Source of the DNA: Paludisphaera rhizosphaerae
GTDB lineage: Bacteria; Planctomycetota; Planctomycetia; Isosphaerales; Isosphaeraceae
NCBI RefSeq assembly: GCF_011065895.1
Contig: NZ_JAALCR010000013.1
Location: forward strand, 166,502 to 230,501
Length of the DNA stretch: 64,000 bases
Direction: 5' to 3'
Position numbers and translations under genes: made by a program. Under the pieces are notes generated by a model. The model was given only the letters and a program-made list of their open reading frames with translations, ran no database searches and was not told the DNA's origin. This document shows positions 42,746 through 52,015 of the stretch, piece after piece. Position 1 is the stretch's first letter; each line of letters opens with the position of its first letter.

Positions 42746-44005
42746 TCACTCAGCCCGAGGAGCGTCCTGATCGGCGGAAGGAAGACGCGCTGGGGGGCTT
42801 TCGGGCCGAGGAGCCACGGCTTTCCCACGACGTCGCGACGATTCGCTCCGGCCGCGAGGCGTCCGATCGGGCGTGAGCCGGGTCAGTCGGCCGACGTAGA
42901 ACCGATGCCCTCGCCACTGAACGTGGTTGTTCAGCAGCGCGTCGAACCAGAGGGGCAGAAGCATCAGGTCCTTGATCGGGCTGAAGATCAGATCCCGCAC
43001 CCTGGGAAACGTCCCTCGGAGCCGACGCGTCTGAACGGCGTCGCGCACCATCTCGAGGCCGAACAGGCCAAGCATTCCGCCCCACGCGAATCCCGACTCC
43101 GCCGAGCAAGCCCAGACAAGGCCGATCATCGCCAGGTTCGCCAGCGGCTCAGCGGCGAAGGCCGGCAGCGCCAGCCTTCGGCGAATCTTGAACCATCGTG
43201 AGTGGCGATTGAGGAACCAGGTGAAACCTCGTCGGCGGTTCACATTCTCGATGACGTGGTGGCTCAGCCGAATGGAGTACCCGGCCTTGCGGACGAGCAT
43301 CCCGATGACTTGATCCTCGGCCAGCAGATTACGGACCGAGGCGAAGCCGCCGATGGCCTGGAGGACGGACGCTCGCAGCATCATCGACTTGCCGACGACG
43401 CAGGTCACCCCCAGCATCGAAGCCAGCGCCATTCCCCCGGCGATGTACCCATTGATCTGGAGGTTTTCCATGGCCGCCGCCGGGTGCTCCTCGCCAACAC
43501 CGACGAACAGGTTCGTCACCAGTCCCACGCTGGGGTCGGCCAGGTGGCAGACGGTTTCGCGGAGATAATCGGGCCGGGCGTGGACGTTGGAATCGCTGAT
43601 CAGGAGGATCTCGTGGCGACGGAACGGCTCCATCGCCGCCAGGCTCTCAACCTTGGGATTGCGTCCGAACGGCGGACAGCCGACGACCAGCCGCGCATCG
43701 CGTTCAGGATGCTCGGCCATCAGCTTGCGGACCACGTTCGTCGCCGGGTCGGAGGCTTCCGCCACGCAGAAGATGAGTTGATAGGCCGGGTAGTCCAGGG
43801 TGAAGAAACTCGCCAGATTCTGCGCGAGCCCCTCGTCGAGCCCCTTGAGCGGTTTGAAGATCGTGATCGGTGGAGTGTAATCGGTGGGAAGGCCGCGCCG
43901 TCGCCTGAGCACCCAGAAGAGGCAGGCGGTCGACGACAGAGTCGCCGTGACGGCGATCACCACCGCTGCAACCAGGAGGAAGTCGGCGGTCTGGTAGGAC
44001 GTCAT
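42746..44005 (-). CDS. GT21-type glycosyltransferase (ceramide glucosyltransferase/HpnI-like)
   Basis: 419-aa membrane-bound glycosyltransferase. An N-terminal helix (residues 8-33) is followed by the GT-A domain: ITIFKPLKGLDEGL, first Asp in the region after PERDARLVVG, DSN in LLISDSNVHARPDY, catalytic Asp in NLLAEDQVIG, and RHSRW as the (Q/R)xxRW motif. C-terminal helices follow near 270-360. Relatives transfer glucose to ceramide or N-acetylglucosamine to bacteriohopanetetrol (HpnI); no other hopanoid gene is nearby, so the lipid acceptor is undecided. Monocistronic, divergent from the PIMT-like gene. Confidence 0.83.
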   Translation of the reverse strand: MTSYQTADFLLVAAVVIAVTATLSSTACLFWVLRRRRGLPTDYTPPITIFKPLKGLDEGLAQNLASFFTLDYPAYQLIFCVAEASDPATNVVRKLMAEHPERDARLVVGCPPFGRNPKVESLAAMEPFRRHEILLISDSNVHARPDYLRETVCHLADPSVGLVTNLFVGVGEEHPAAAMENLQINGYIAGGMALASMLGVTCVVGKSMMLRASVLQAIGGFASVRNLLAEDQVIGMLVRKAGYSIRLSHHVIENVNRRRGFTWFLNRHSRWFKIRRRLALPAFAAEPLANLAMIGLVWACSAESGFAWGGMLGLFGLEMVRDAVQTRRLRGTFPRVRDLIFSPIKDLMLLPLWFDALLNNHVQWRGHRFYVGRLTRLTPDRTPRGRSESSRRRGKAVAPRPESPPARLPSADQDAPRAE

Positions 44006-44215
44006 GCGGACTCCGAGGCCGTCACAGGCCGGAGAGGATGGAGGGATGACCGACCGACGTCATCGTCGAAATTCGATCATACCGTCCGCCGCGTTTTCCT
44101 CCAATCCGGGAAAACCGGCCCAAGGAGGGAACCCGCGTCGTGAAGCGGCGGCGGAAGGCGTGGTAGACTTGGGTTTTCGCTGCGAAGGCGCAAGATTCGA
44201 GGAAGGGAGACTTCG

Positions 44216-44983
44216 ATGACCCGTCGCTCCTGCGCGATCCTGGCGGCCCTGTTTCCACTGGTCGTCGTTCCCCGGGCGTTCGCTCAGTCTCAAGAAGCCG
44301 CGAAGACCGATGCCGAAGATCCCACGGCCAGGCCGCGGGCTCGGATGGTCCAGCGCCACCTGGCCGAGCGTGGCATCAAGGACCCCCGAGTGCTTGACGC
44401 CTTCCGGACCGTCCCGCGCCACAAATTCCTCCCCCCCGGCTCCAATCGCCAGGCTTACGACGACGAGTCGATCCCGATCGGCGAGGGCCAGACGATCACG
44501 CCGCCGTACGACGTGGCCTTCATGACTGAGGTCCTCGATCCCAAGCCGACCGATCGCGTCTACGAGGTCGGCACCGGTTCGGGCTACCAGTCGGCGATCC
44601 TCTCGCGGTTGGTGAAGGACGTCTACTCGGTGGAGATCCACGCACCACTCGGCGAGCGTGCGGCGAAGGTCCACAAGGAGTTGGGTTACACCAACATCCA
44701 CACGAAGATCGGCGACGGTTACGAGGGATGGCCTGACGCCGCCCCGTTCGACGCGATCATCGTCACCTGCGCCCCCCAGCGAATTCCCAAGCCGCTGGTC
44801 GACCAGCTCAAAGACGGCGGCCGCATGGTGATCCCCCTGGGCGACCGCTTCACGCAGAGCGTCTGGTTGGTCGTCAAGAAGAACGGCCGGCTGATCGAGA
44901 AAGAGCTGAAGCCGACCCTGTTCGTCCCGATGACCGGCAAGGCGCTCAAGGAACCCGCCGAGCCCAAGGCGAAGGCCGATTGA
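44216..44983 (+). CDS. Exported protein-L-isoaspartate O-methyltransferase-like protein
   Basis: 255-aa SAM-dependent methyltransferase of the PIMT/Pcm family with a cleavable-looking signal peptide (MTRRSCAILAALFPLVVVPR to AFAQ). Family motifs are complete: RHKFLPPGSNRQAYDDESIP, IGEGQTITPPYDVAFMTEVL, motif I YEVGTGSGYQSAIL, DAIIVTCAPQRIP and FVPMTGKAL. PIMT repairs isoaspartate in aged proteins, normally in the cytosol where SAM is available; export is odd and should be tested. GGGAG precedes the ATG. Its stop overlaps the next gene start (TGATG), and the following two genes are also overlapped. Confidence 0.87.
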   Translation: MTRRSCAILAALFPLVVVPRAFAQSQEAAKTDAEDPTARPRARMVQRHLAERGIKDPRVLDAFRTVPRHKFLPPGSNRQAYDDESIPIGEGQTITPPYDVAFMTEVLDPKPTDRVYEVGTGSGYQSAILSRLVKDVYSVEIHAPLGERAAKVHKELGYTNIHTKIGDGYEGWPDAAPFDAIIVTCAPQRIPKPLVDQLKDGGRMVIPLGDRFTQSVWLVVKKNGRLIEKELKPTLFVPMTGKALKEPAEPKAKAD

Positions 44984-47904
44984 TGAAGGACCGTCAGTCC
45001 ACGCCGCGGAGATCGAACGTGACCAAACTCGCGTCCCTGACTCTGACCCTCGCCCTGGCTCTGGGGGGAATCTCATCCCCCGCTTTCGTGCTCGCGCAGC
45101 AAGCCGCCCCGGGTGATGCGATCCGTCGCCCGCCGCCGCCTGATCGGGATGACTTCGAAGTCGACGCCAACGGCGACGGCGTGCCGGACGGATGGTACAA
45201 CGCGCGCGACGCGGTCATCGAGCACGAAGGGGGCGAAGTCGGCCCGAAGTTCCTCCGTTTCGCCTGCGAACGTCGCGGCCGTCCCGCGCGTCTCAGCCGG
45301 GCCTTCGGCGTCGACGGCCGGACCACGGAAGCCATCATCGTCGGGATGTGGCTTCGCACCAAGGACGTGGAACGGGGCGAGCGGAGCGGCGAGGAGCCGA
45401 GCTTTCTGATCGACTTCCTCGGCGACGAGTTGAGGCACGTGTCCCGGGGGACCATGGGTCCCTGGACGACCTCGATCGGCGATCGCTGGACTCACGTAGC
45501 CAAGCGGATCTCGCTTCCGCCGAGCACCCGCGACGCGATCCTGTCCATCGGCCTGATGGGCGCGTCCGGCCGGCTGGACGTCGACGGCGTGACGTTGAAG
45601 CTCGTCCCGCGACAGTCCGTCGAGACCACGAATCTGGTCGCCAACGGAGACTTCGAGCTGGGCGACCCCGCTCCCGCGTCCTGGATCGTCAACAACGACG
45701 CCAGCCGGGTCTCGCCGGGGCATGCCTCGGATTCGGCGATCGAACTGTCGCGCTCGGGCGCCAAGGTTTTCACCGGCCTGGCACTCCCGGTCGAGGCTTT
45801 CGACGGACTGGAGATCTCGGCGCAGGTCAAGGCCCAAGGTCTGCGCGGTTCCGGTGGAGCCGGCGCTGGAGTTTACTTCCTCGACGCCGACGGCGAGTCC
45901 CTGGGAGGACGCCGAGGCGGCGCCCAGGCGTTCCAATGGGCCGGGTCGTTCGACTGGACTCCCCAGCGCACCGTGGTCCCCGTCCCCCGGGGAGCGGTCC
46001 GGGCCGTCTTGCAGTTCGAGAAATCCGACGGCCTCGGATCGGTTCGGGTGGACGATGTTCGAGTCGCCGCCTCTCCGAATCCTGAGATCGCCGGTTGGAG
46101 CCCCTACCAGATCTCCGACGACGTCCTCGGCTGGCATGAGCACGCTGCCGTCGGACCGATCGTCGCTGGTTCTGCTCTGGACTTCTCGTTCCTCAATCCG
46201 GGGCCGGCCGGCTCGAAGGGGCCGGTGGTCGTGAAGGACGGCCGCCTCGCCTTCCGCGACGCGGGAAGGGCCCGGTTCTTCGGCGTCCAGCTTTTGCCTC
46301 CGGCCGCATTTCAGGATGCGGAGAAGGTCGATGCCCTGGTGGACCGCCTTGCGAAGTCCGGGGTCAACCTCGTCCGCATCGGCGACTTGGACACGGCCTA
46401 CGGCCCTTCCCGGAGCCTCTTCGACGACGCCCGCGACGACACCAAGGAGTTCGATCCCGACTCACTCGCTCGACTGGACCATCTGATCGCCGCGTTGGAG
46501 TCGCGAGGGATCTATGTGGCCGTGGAACTGCTCGGGGGGCGTATCTTCCGTTCGGAGGACGGAGTGGCCTCGGCCGGGATGCTGCCGCCGGGAGGAGGAG
46601 CTGCGGCCGTCTTTGATCCGACAATGGCCAAACTCAATATCGACGCATCGCTCGCCTTCCTCGGCCGGACCAACGCCGAGACCGGAAAGCGCCTTCGCGA
46701 TGACCCCGCGTTGGCCTGGGTGACGCTCGCCGGCGAGGTCTCGATGTTCAACCTCATCGACAACCCCGCGGGGCTCCCACCAAAATATGCGGACGAATTG
46801 CGTGTGCGCGGCGAACAGGCCCGCGGCCTTCCTGGGCGTCGGCTCTGGCAATCGCTGGAGTCGGCCCACCACTCGGCCTGGGCCGAGGAGCTTCGCAAGG
46901 CCGGTCTGAAGGCACCCTTGGCCGGTGTTTCGCATTGGCGTCGAGAAGGAGAGTTCACGCCGACCCTCTCCGCACCAGGACTCGACCTCATCGACGACCG
47001 CCTGTTTTGGACTCCGTCTCCCTGGGTCGCCCCCGAGGCTCGTTCACTGCTCTGGAGCACCGACGGCGGCCTGGTCGCCGGCGCATCGCGCAAGCAGGTC
47101 GAGACTCGTCCCTACGTCGTTGGTCAGTGGTGCCCGCAAACTCAGGGGGCCTGGGCCCTCCCCTACGAGGCCGCTGATCAGCTTCTCGCCGCCGCGACCG
47201 CCCGGCATGAGGACTGGGACGCCCTGGTCCGTCGCGGGGTGTTCATCCACCCCAAAGTCTGGGGCGACGGCCCTGTCGGCCTCGTGGGGGGCGAGGACAT
47301 CTTTCAGATTCCCGAGGTCGCCAACGGAACCCCCCAGGTTTACTCCCTCTGGCCCCACGCCGCCTCGATCCTTCTCCGCGGGCTCGCCGCAGCCTCGAAG
47401 CCCGAGCCGATACGAAGCCCGCTCCATCGACGCACCCCGACACCCGGCTGGGACGCCTCGCGAGGCCGGCTCGTCCTCGATACGCCCTATACGCAGGGCG
47501 TCGCGGGCTGGAATCTCGACGGCGTATCCAACTTCGCGACGCTGAACATCTCGACTGGATCGCCCTATGCGGTCGTCGTCGCCTCGTCGGTGGGATCGGA
47601 GCCGATCGCCGAGACCAAGCGTCTGCTCGTCACGACGTTGGCCCGCGTCGAACCCACCGGCTACCGCTGGGTCGACCCGTGGAAGCGAGAGACGGCCGAT
47701 CCGGGCCGACCGCCGCTGCTCCTCGAGCCGGTTCGGGCCCGCGTGGAATGGAAACGGAAAGGGAGCGTGAAGGCGTTCGCTCTCGACAATTCCGGCAAAC
47801 GAGTGGGCCCGGCCGTCGCCGAGCCCTTGCCGAACGGCGAGGGGCTCGCGCTGATCGTCGACGGCGCCTCGGCCACGATCCACTGGGAGTTGGTCGCCGA
47901 ATGA
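44983..47904 (+). CDS. Exported multidomain glycoside-hydrolase-like protein
   Basis: 973-aa secreted protein. Signal peptide (LASLTLTLALALGGISS to VLAQ); a dockerin-like DVDANGDGVPDGW pattern at about 50-60; two carbohydrate-binding-like beta sandwiches (about 60-210 and 215-350, NLVANGDFELGDPAPASW); then a TIM-barrel region (about 430-800) with LAKSGVNLVRIGDLD, DDPALAWVTLAGEVSM and a putative acid Glu. The late segment DTPYTQGVAGWNLDG is shared by GH-clan A-like planctomycete proteins. The catalytic pair is not proven. GTG at 45019 with GGAG is an alternative start. Stop overlaps the epimerase ATG. Confidence 0.7.
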   Translation: MKDRQSTPRRSNVTKLASLTLTLALALGGISSPAFVLAQQAAPGDAIRRPPPPDRDDFEVDANGDGVPDGWYNARDAVIEHEGGEVGPKFLRFACERRGRPARLSRAFGVDGRTTEAIIVGMWLRTKDVERGERSGEEPSFLIDFLGDELRHVSRGTMGPWTTSIGDRWTHVAKRISLPPSTRDAILSIGLMGASGRLDVDGVTLKLVPRQSVETTNLVANGDFELGDPAPASWIVNNDASRVSPGHASDSAIELSRSGAKVFTGLALPVEAFDGLEISAQVKAQGLRGSGGAGAGVYFLDADGESLGGRRGGAQAFQWAGSFDWTPQRTVVPVPRGAVRAVLQFEKSDGLGSVRVDDVRVAASPNPEIAGWSPYQISDDVLGWHEHAAVGPIVAGSALDFSFLNPGPAGSKGPVVVKDGRLAFRDAGRARFFGVQLLPPAAFQDAEKVDALVDRLAKSGVNLVRIGDLDTAYGPSRSLFDDARDDTKEFDPDSLARLDHLIAALESRGIYVAVELLGGRIFRSEDGVASAGMLPPGGGAAAVFDPTMAKLNIDASLAFLGRTNAETGKRLRDDPALAWVTLAGEVSMFNLIDNPAGLPPKYADELRVRGEQARGLPGRRLWQSLESAHHSAWAEELRKAGLKAPLAGVSHWRREGEFTPTLSAPGLDLIDDRLFWTPSPWVAPEARSLLWSTDGGLVAGASRKQVETRPYVVGQWCPQTQGAWALPYEAADQLLAAATARHEDWDALVRRGVFIHPKVWGDGPVGLVGGEDIFQIPEVANGTPQVYSLWPHAASILLRGLAAASKPEPIRSPLHRRTPTPGWDASRGRLVLDTPYTQGVAGWNLDGVSNFATLNISTGSPYAVVVASSVGSEPIAETKRLLVTTLARVEPTGYRWVDPWKRETADPGRPPLLLEPVRARVEWKRKGSVKAFALDNSGKRVGPAVAEPLPNGEGLALIVDGASATIHWELVAE

Positions 47905-48854
47905 AGCTCATCGTCACAGGAGGCGCGGGGTTCATCGGCTCGCACCTGGTCGACCGCCTCCTGGCCGACGGGCGCGAGGTCGTGGTTGTCGACGATTTCG
48001 ACGACTACTATTCGCGCGCGGTCAAGGAGTCGAACCTGGCCGAGGCGTCGAAGAATCCGCGCTGCCGCATCGTCGAGATGGACGTCCGCGACGGAGTCGG
48101 GGCGGCGGCGCTCGTCGAGTCGACCCGCCCCGATGCGATCGTCCATTTGGCGGCTCGCGCGGGAGTGCGACCGAGCATCGCCGCTCCTGGTCTGTACGCC
48201 GACGTGAACGTGATGGGGACGGTGCGCTGGTTGGAGGCCGCCGTCCGGATCGAGCCTCGACCTCGGTTCGTCTTCGCGTCCAGTTCCAGCGTCTACGGAG
48301 ACCGCGCGGAGGGGCCGTTCCGCGAGACCGACGCCGTCGACGCCCCGGTCAGTCCGTACGCCGCCTCCAAACGAGCGGCCGAGTTGATGGCCTACACGTT
48401 CCACCACATCCACGGTCTGGCGGCGACAGGCCTGCGGTTCTTCACCGCCTACGGCCCCCGAAATCGCCCTGACCTGGCCGTTTCACTGTTCGCCGATCGA
48501 ATCGAGAGCGGCCGACCCCTGGTCATGTTCGGCGATGGCACCACACGCCGCGACTACACGTTTGTCGGCGATATCGTCGACGGCGTGGTGCGAGCCGTCG
48601 ACCGCTGCTCGGGATGGCGGATCTACAACCTCGGGAACGCCCACCCCGTCGAGTTGCGGAAGATGATCGCGACGCTAGCCGAGGCCCTGGGGAAACCCGC
48701 GATCATCGAGCGAGCGCCTGAGCAACCCGGCGACGTGCGGCAGACCTTCGCCGACGTCTCGCTCGCTGAACGCGAGTTGGGCTATGCCCCGGCGACCTCG
48801 CTCCGCGAGGGCCTGGACCGCTTCGTCGCCTGGCGACGATCGACTCGCACCTGA
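47901..48854 (+). CDS. NAD-dependent nucleotide-sugar epimerase (UDP-glucuronate 4-epimerase-like)
   Basis: 317-aa extended SDR enzyme. Glycine-rich TGGAGFIG at residues 6-13, Ser in FASSSSVYG, catalytic Tyr153 and Lys157 in SPYAASK, and the RPDLAVSLFADRI and GDGTTRRDYTFVGDIVDG segments typical of the UDP-glucuronate/UDP-galactose 4-epimerase branch. YSRAVKESNL after the second strand resembles UDP-glucuronate epimerases. It likely supplies a nucleotide sugar for exopolysaccharide or glycan. ATGA overlap with the glycoside-hydrolase-like gene makes it the third gene of a coupled run. Confidence 0.87.
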   Translation: MKLIVTGGAGFIGSHLVDRLLADGREVVVVDDFDDYYSRAVKESNLAEASKNPRCRIVEMDVRDGVGAAALVESTRPDAIVHLAARAGVRPSIAAPGLYADVNVMGTVRWLEAAVRIEPRPRFVFASSSSVYGDRAEGPFRETDAVDAPVSPYAASKRAAELMAYTFHHIHGLAATGLRFFTAYGPRNRPDLAVSLFADRIESGRPLVMFGDGTTRRDYTFVGDIVDGVVRAVDRCSGWRIYNLGNAHPVELRKMIATLAEALGKPAIIERAPEQPGDVRQTFADVSLAERELGYAPATSLREGLDRFVAWRRSTRT

Positions 48855-48876
48855 CGGGTGCAGGGTTCGAAACGAC

Positions 48877-48922
48877 GAACCGCGTCGGCGGGAGCCCCTG
48901 GGGGAGTTCCCGGACGCGGTTC
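48877..48922. terminator. Convergent-gene hairpin
   Basis: Perfect 10-bp arms GAACCGCGTC (48877-48886) and GACGCGGTTC (48913-48922), with a 26-base interior that can add GGGA/TCCC pairs. It lies between the convergent epimerase and HU genes. No T tract, so an intrinsic terminator is likely but not certain. Confidence 0.55.
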
Positions 48923-48954
48923 CATCCGCGCGGGCTGAGCGCGCCTCGCAGGCC

Positions 48955-49329
48955 TCAGATGAGGTCCTTGAGGGCCTTCAGCGGAAGCACGCGAACGACC
49001 TTGCGAGCCGGCTTGGCCTTGATCGTGATCGGCTCCTTGGTCGCCGGGTTGAAGCCCGGGCGGGCCTTGGTCGCCGGCTTGTGCTGAACCTTGATCTTCA
49101 GAAGGCCGGGGATCACGAAGAGGCCGGGGCCCTTCTTGCCGATCTCCTTGCCGATCAGTTCGGACATGGCCTCGAACACCGCCGCGACGTCCTTCTTGCT
49201 CAGGTTCGTCTTGGTGGCGATGGCCGTGTAGATCTCGGTCTTCGTGGCGGCCTTGGCGGAGGACTTCGCAGCGGGGGCGGCGGCGGCCGGCTTGGCTTCC
49301 GCGGCCTTGGGGGCGGCTTTCTTGGCCAT
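48955..49329 (-). CDS. HU-family DNA-binding protein with basic N-terminal tail
   Basis: 124-aa nucleoid protein. Residues 1-32 are an Ala/Lys/Pro tail (MAKKAAPKAAEAKPAAAA), like eukaryotic H1 tails. Residues 33-124 are an HU/IHF fold: TKTEIYTAIATKTNLSKKDV, VFEAMSELIGKEIG, the flexible arm around HKPATKARPGFNPATKEP, and KALKDLI. The arm has the RPGFNPATKEPI intercalating-Pro motif. The start is where the basic tail begins; upstream in-frame starts would give an unconserved extension. Single gene. Probably non-specific DNA bending and compaction. Confidence 0.9.
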   Translation of the reverse strand: MAKKAAPKAAEAKPAAAAPAAKSSAKAATKTEIYTAIATKTNLSKKDVAAVFEAMSELIGKEIGKKGPGLFVIPGLLKIKVQHKPATKARPGFNPATKEPITIKAKPARKVVRVLPLKALKDLI

Positions 49330-49560
49330 GGAGAAACACCCTATTCGAGAAAGGTCGACGACGATCGTCGTGCGAGCCGGCCGGTTCCTCCCTCCCCACT
49401 GAAGAGCGGTCGTCCTGGCTCCTGCCGATCGTTTTCGACGATTATGCCGCAAACCTCCAGAGAAAATCAGGGGCGCCCCCCGAAAATCCAGGGTTTTCGG
49501 CCTCTTTCCCGCTCCGAGGGCTCTCCCGGCGGCTTGGCGAGGGCGATCGAGCGGAATCGT

Positions 49561-49770
49561 TCACACGGCGATCGCATGGTGAAACGGTTCGAAATCCATG
49601 AGAAACCTCCCCGTCGCCGACACCATGTCGACCATGAAACCCGCTCGAGCGTAAGCCTCGGCACTCCTTGAGGCCTGCCCGTAATCCGTGAAGACCTGTC
49701 GCACCAGCCTCCTGCCGTCGCTGATCCTCAATACGATCTTGGGACTCTGGGATCGCGAATCGTTCGGCAT
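49561..49770 (-). CDS. Small hypothetical protein (69 aa)
   Basis: A short protein not matching a family I know. It starts at ATG 49770 behind GGAAGGGG. The sequence has a beta-hairpin and helix pattern: IVLRISDGRRLVRQVFTDYG, SAEAYARAGFMVDMV, FLMDFEPFHHAIAV. Good ribosome site and sensible amphipathic pattern argue that it is real, while shortness and isolation argue caution. A longer in-frame extension reaches 50013 but is low-complexity and probably non-coding. Confidence 0.5.
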   Translation of the reverse strand: MPNDSRSQSPKIVLRISDGRRLVRQVFTDYGQASRSAEAYARAGFMVDMVSATGRFLMDFEPFHHAIAV

Positions 49771-50039
49771 TTTCCCCTTCCTCGCCCGACCCCCGAGGGA
49801 ATGCCGGGACTGGCTGCGGCGACGTCCTGCGCCCACCGCGGAAGCTCTCGGTCCAGGGCCCACCGCCCCATCCCACTCATCGCCTCGGAAGCCGAGGCCA
49901 TGCGCGGCACTAGACCTACGCAGAATAGGAGAACTTGTGCCGCAGGTGTCGACATGTTTCCCGGAATCCTCATGTCGATTCCTTGTCTCACCTTGCGGCA
50001 AGAATGACGACACTCATCAATCCAACTAATCTCGCGGCC

Positions 50040-51665
50040 TTACAGTCGCGGTGCAGTCGGCTTCTTTGGGGTGTCGAAAGCGTTGGCTCCATGCACCTTC
50101 ACCTTGCGACGATACACGACGCTTCCCGCTCCGGCGTAAAGTGTGTCGAAATCCCCACCGCCGAACGCCACGGATGAAGCGTAACCGCTGGGCGTAGGGA
50201 TGATTGCACTCACCCGCCCCGCCTGGTCGCAGGCCTGAATTCCCACGCTGGTGGCCGCGTAGAGGCGGCCGTCGCGGTCGACGGCGAGTCCGACCGTCCC
50301 CGGATCGCGGGCGTCGTCGCTCAGGACGAGGTGGTAATACTTCTGCCCGTACGCCAGGGATAGATCGGGCTGGATCTGGTAGCTGTAAACCCAACGGCTA
50401 GCGGCGTCTGCCACGTAGAGAAGCGACTGATCGGGGGACAGCGCCAGCCCGCCGGCGTGAGGAAGGCCGGTGTTGGAGACGCCGCCGCGACCGTCGGCAG
50501 AGCGGATTTCCAGCTGGCGGCCGCTCGTGGAGGTCTCGCCCGGGCCGGGGTAAGGCCGAAAGCGGACGCCGTCGCCGCGGGTGAGACGGCCCTGGAGGGC
50601 GTCGAGAACGTCGTGCGGTGGTTGGGAGACCGGCTCGGTCCGACCGTCGCCGAGGAGCTTCTGAATTCGGGAACCGGTCGCATCAGCCGTGTAGACGACT
50701 CCCATCGAGTCCACAGCGAGCGCCGCGGCGGGCACGCCCTGGGCGGCCACCTCCCAGCCCTGCTCTGGAGTCACGATCTCCTGGAGTTTGTCGGACCCCT
50801 TCCCTGCGACGATGGGGGTCGGCCAATCTTTCCAGAGCCAGCGCATGGCGACTGGGAAGATCTCCGTGGCGTGTTTGGAGCTATGGAGGCCGTCGCCCCA
50901 GTTGTGCTCGACCTCGTAGCCGGCGAAACGGAGGGCGCGTTCCATCTCCTGGTTGGCCATCCACCAGTCGCCGCCGAAGTTGTTCAGGTCGTTGCTGCCG
51001 TCCTCCAGAAAGATCCGAAGGGGCTTGGGCTCGACCTTGCGAATCAGCGTCGGGTAGTCGTTGGCGCCTCGGAGGCCGACGTAGGTCCCAACGGCGCTGA
51101 AGACCCGGCGGAAGGCGTCGGGACGTTCCCAGGCCGCCGTGAACGCACAGACGGCCCCGCTGCTGGAACCGGCGATGGCTCGATCGTTCGGATCGCGGGA
51201 GATTCGGATGGGCCGGCCGTCGGCGGCTTTCTGCTTCTGAACCTCGGGGAGCAATTCCTGGATGAGAAAGCGGGCGTAGGCGTCGCCGAGGCCATCGTAT
51301 TCAAAGCTCCGGTTGAACCGGTCCAGGGCGGCGTCGGACGGAGCCTTCACGCGGCCGTGCATCACGAAAACGCCGATCAGGACCGGGATCTCCTTCTTCT
51401 CGATGAGCTCGTCGAAGACGGCCGGCGCGTTGTACTGAACCCCGTCCTGACAGACGAACAGACACGCGGGTTTGGCGGGATCGTACTGGCGAGGGATGTA
51501 GACCCAGTAGTCGTGCGTGGCGCCCGGGAAGATCGCGCCCGGGGCGAGCGTGTGTTTTTGGACCTCGCCTTTCGGAACGTCGGCCGCCTGAAGGGCAGGA
51601 CGGCCTGCGAAGCCCAACGAGAGGGCGGTGAAGACGATCCAAAGACGGCTGAGTCGTCGCGACAT
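50040..51665 (-). CDS. Exported esterase fused to an NHL/SMP-30-like propeller
   Basis: 541-aa exported protein. Signal peptide MSRRLSRLWIVFTALSLGFA, then an esterase-D/Fes-like alpha/beta hydrolase (about 35-280) with Ser168 in GSSSG, an acidic residue in EDGSND (222-226) and His261 (GDGLHSSKH). The second half (about 295-535) is a six-bladed-propeller-like gluconolactonase/SMP-30 region: ALAVDSMGVVYTAD, GLALSPDQSLLYVADA and GLAVDRDGRLYAATSVG. The two activities are often separate genes. A role in lactone or ester breakdown of plant-type polymers is possible but not shown. Confidence 0.82.
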   Translation of the reverse strand: MSRRLSRLWIVFTALSLGFAGRPALQAADVPKGEVQKHTLAPGAIFPGATHDYWVYIPRQYDPAKPACLFVCQDGVQYNAPAVFDELIEKKEIPVLIGVFVMHGRVKAPSDAALDRFNRSFEYDGLGDAYARFLIQELLPEVQKQKAADGRPIRISRDPNDRAIAGSSSGAVCAFTAAWERPDAFRRVFSAVGTYVGLRGANDYPTLIRKVEPKPLRIFLEDGSNDLNNFGGDWWMANQEMERALRFAGYEVEHNWGDGLHSSKHATEIFPVAMRWLWKDWPTPIVAGKGSDKLQEIVTPEQGWEVAAQGVPAAALAVDSMGVVYTADATGSRIQKLLGDGRTEPVSQPPHDVLDALQGRLTRGDGVRFRPYPGPGETSTSGRQLEIRSADGRGGVSNTGLPHAGGLALSPDQSLLYVADAASRWVYSYQIQPDLSLAYGQKYYHLVLSDDARDPGTVGLAVDRDGRLYAATSVGIQACDQAGRVSAIIPTPSGYASSVAFGGGDFDTLYAGAGSVVYRRKVKVHGANAFDTPKKPTAPRL

Positions 51666-51842
51666 CGGCTGGCTCTCGCTCGCGTGGTTGAGGCGTCTGA
51701 GAGCGCACGAGGCCGGACGTCCAGGGGAACGTCGACGGCCGCGAGGCTCGATGATTCTAACCAGCCCGTATGTCGGGCGACAGATCCGGCCTGCGAGAGA
51801 GGCCGATTTGGAGAAGAGGCGGGGAGAAGGGGCGGGACTCGA

Positions 51843-51916
51843 ATGGGCGCACCAGGATTCGAACCTGGGACCTTACCCTTATCAGGGGTACGCTCTAGCC
51901 ACCTGAGCTATGCGCC
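51843..51916 (-). tRNA. tRNA-Ile (GAT)
   Basis: Cloverleaf on the minus strand: acceptor GGGCGCA/TGCGCCC (7 bp), D arm GCTC/GAGC, anticodon stem TACCC/GGGTA with loop CTGATAA (anticodon GAT), T arm CCAGG-TTCGAAT-CCTGG. 73 nt plus discriminator A; CCA is not encoded. Confidence 0.97.
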
Positions 51917-52015
51917 CGCGTTGGCGGGACAGGGAGTAGTCTATCCGAACGTGGCGGAGAGTCAACAACCCACTCCCGTTTCCTGGGCTGTAAGGAGATT
52001 TTCGGGAAAAGAAAA

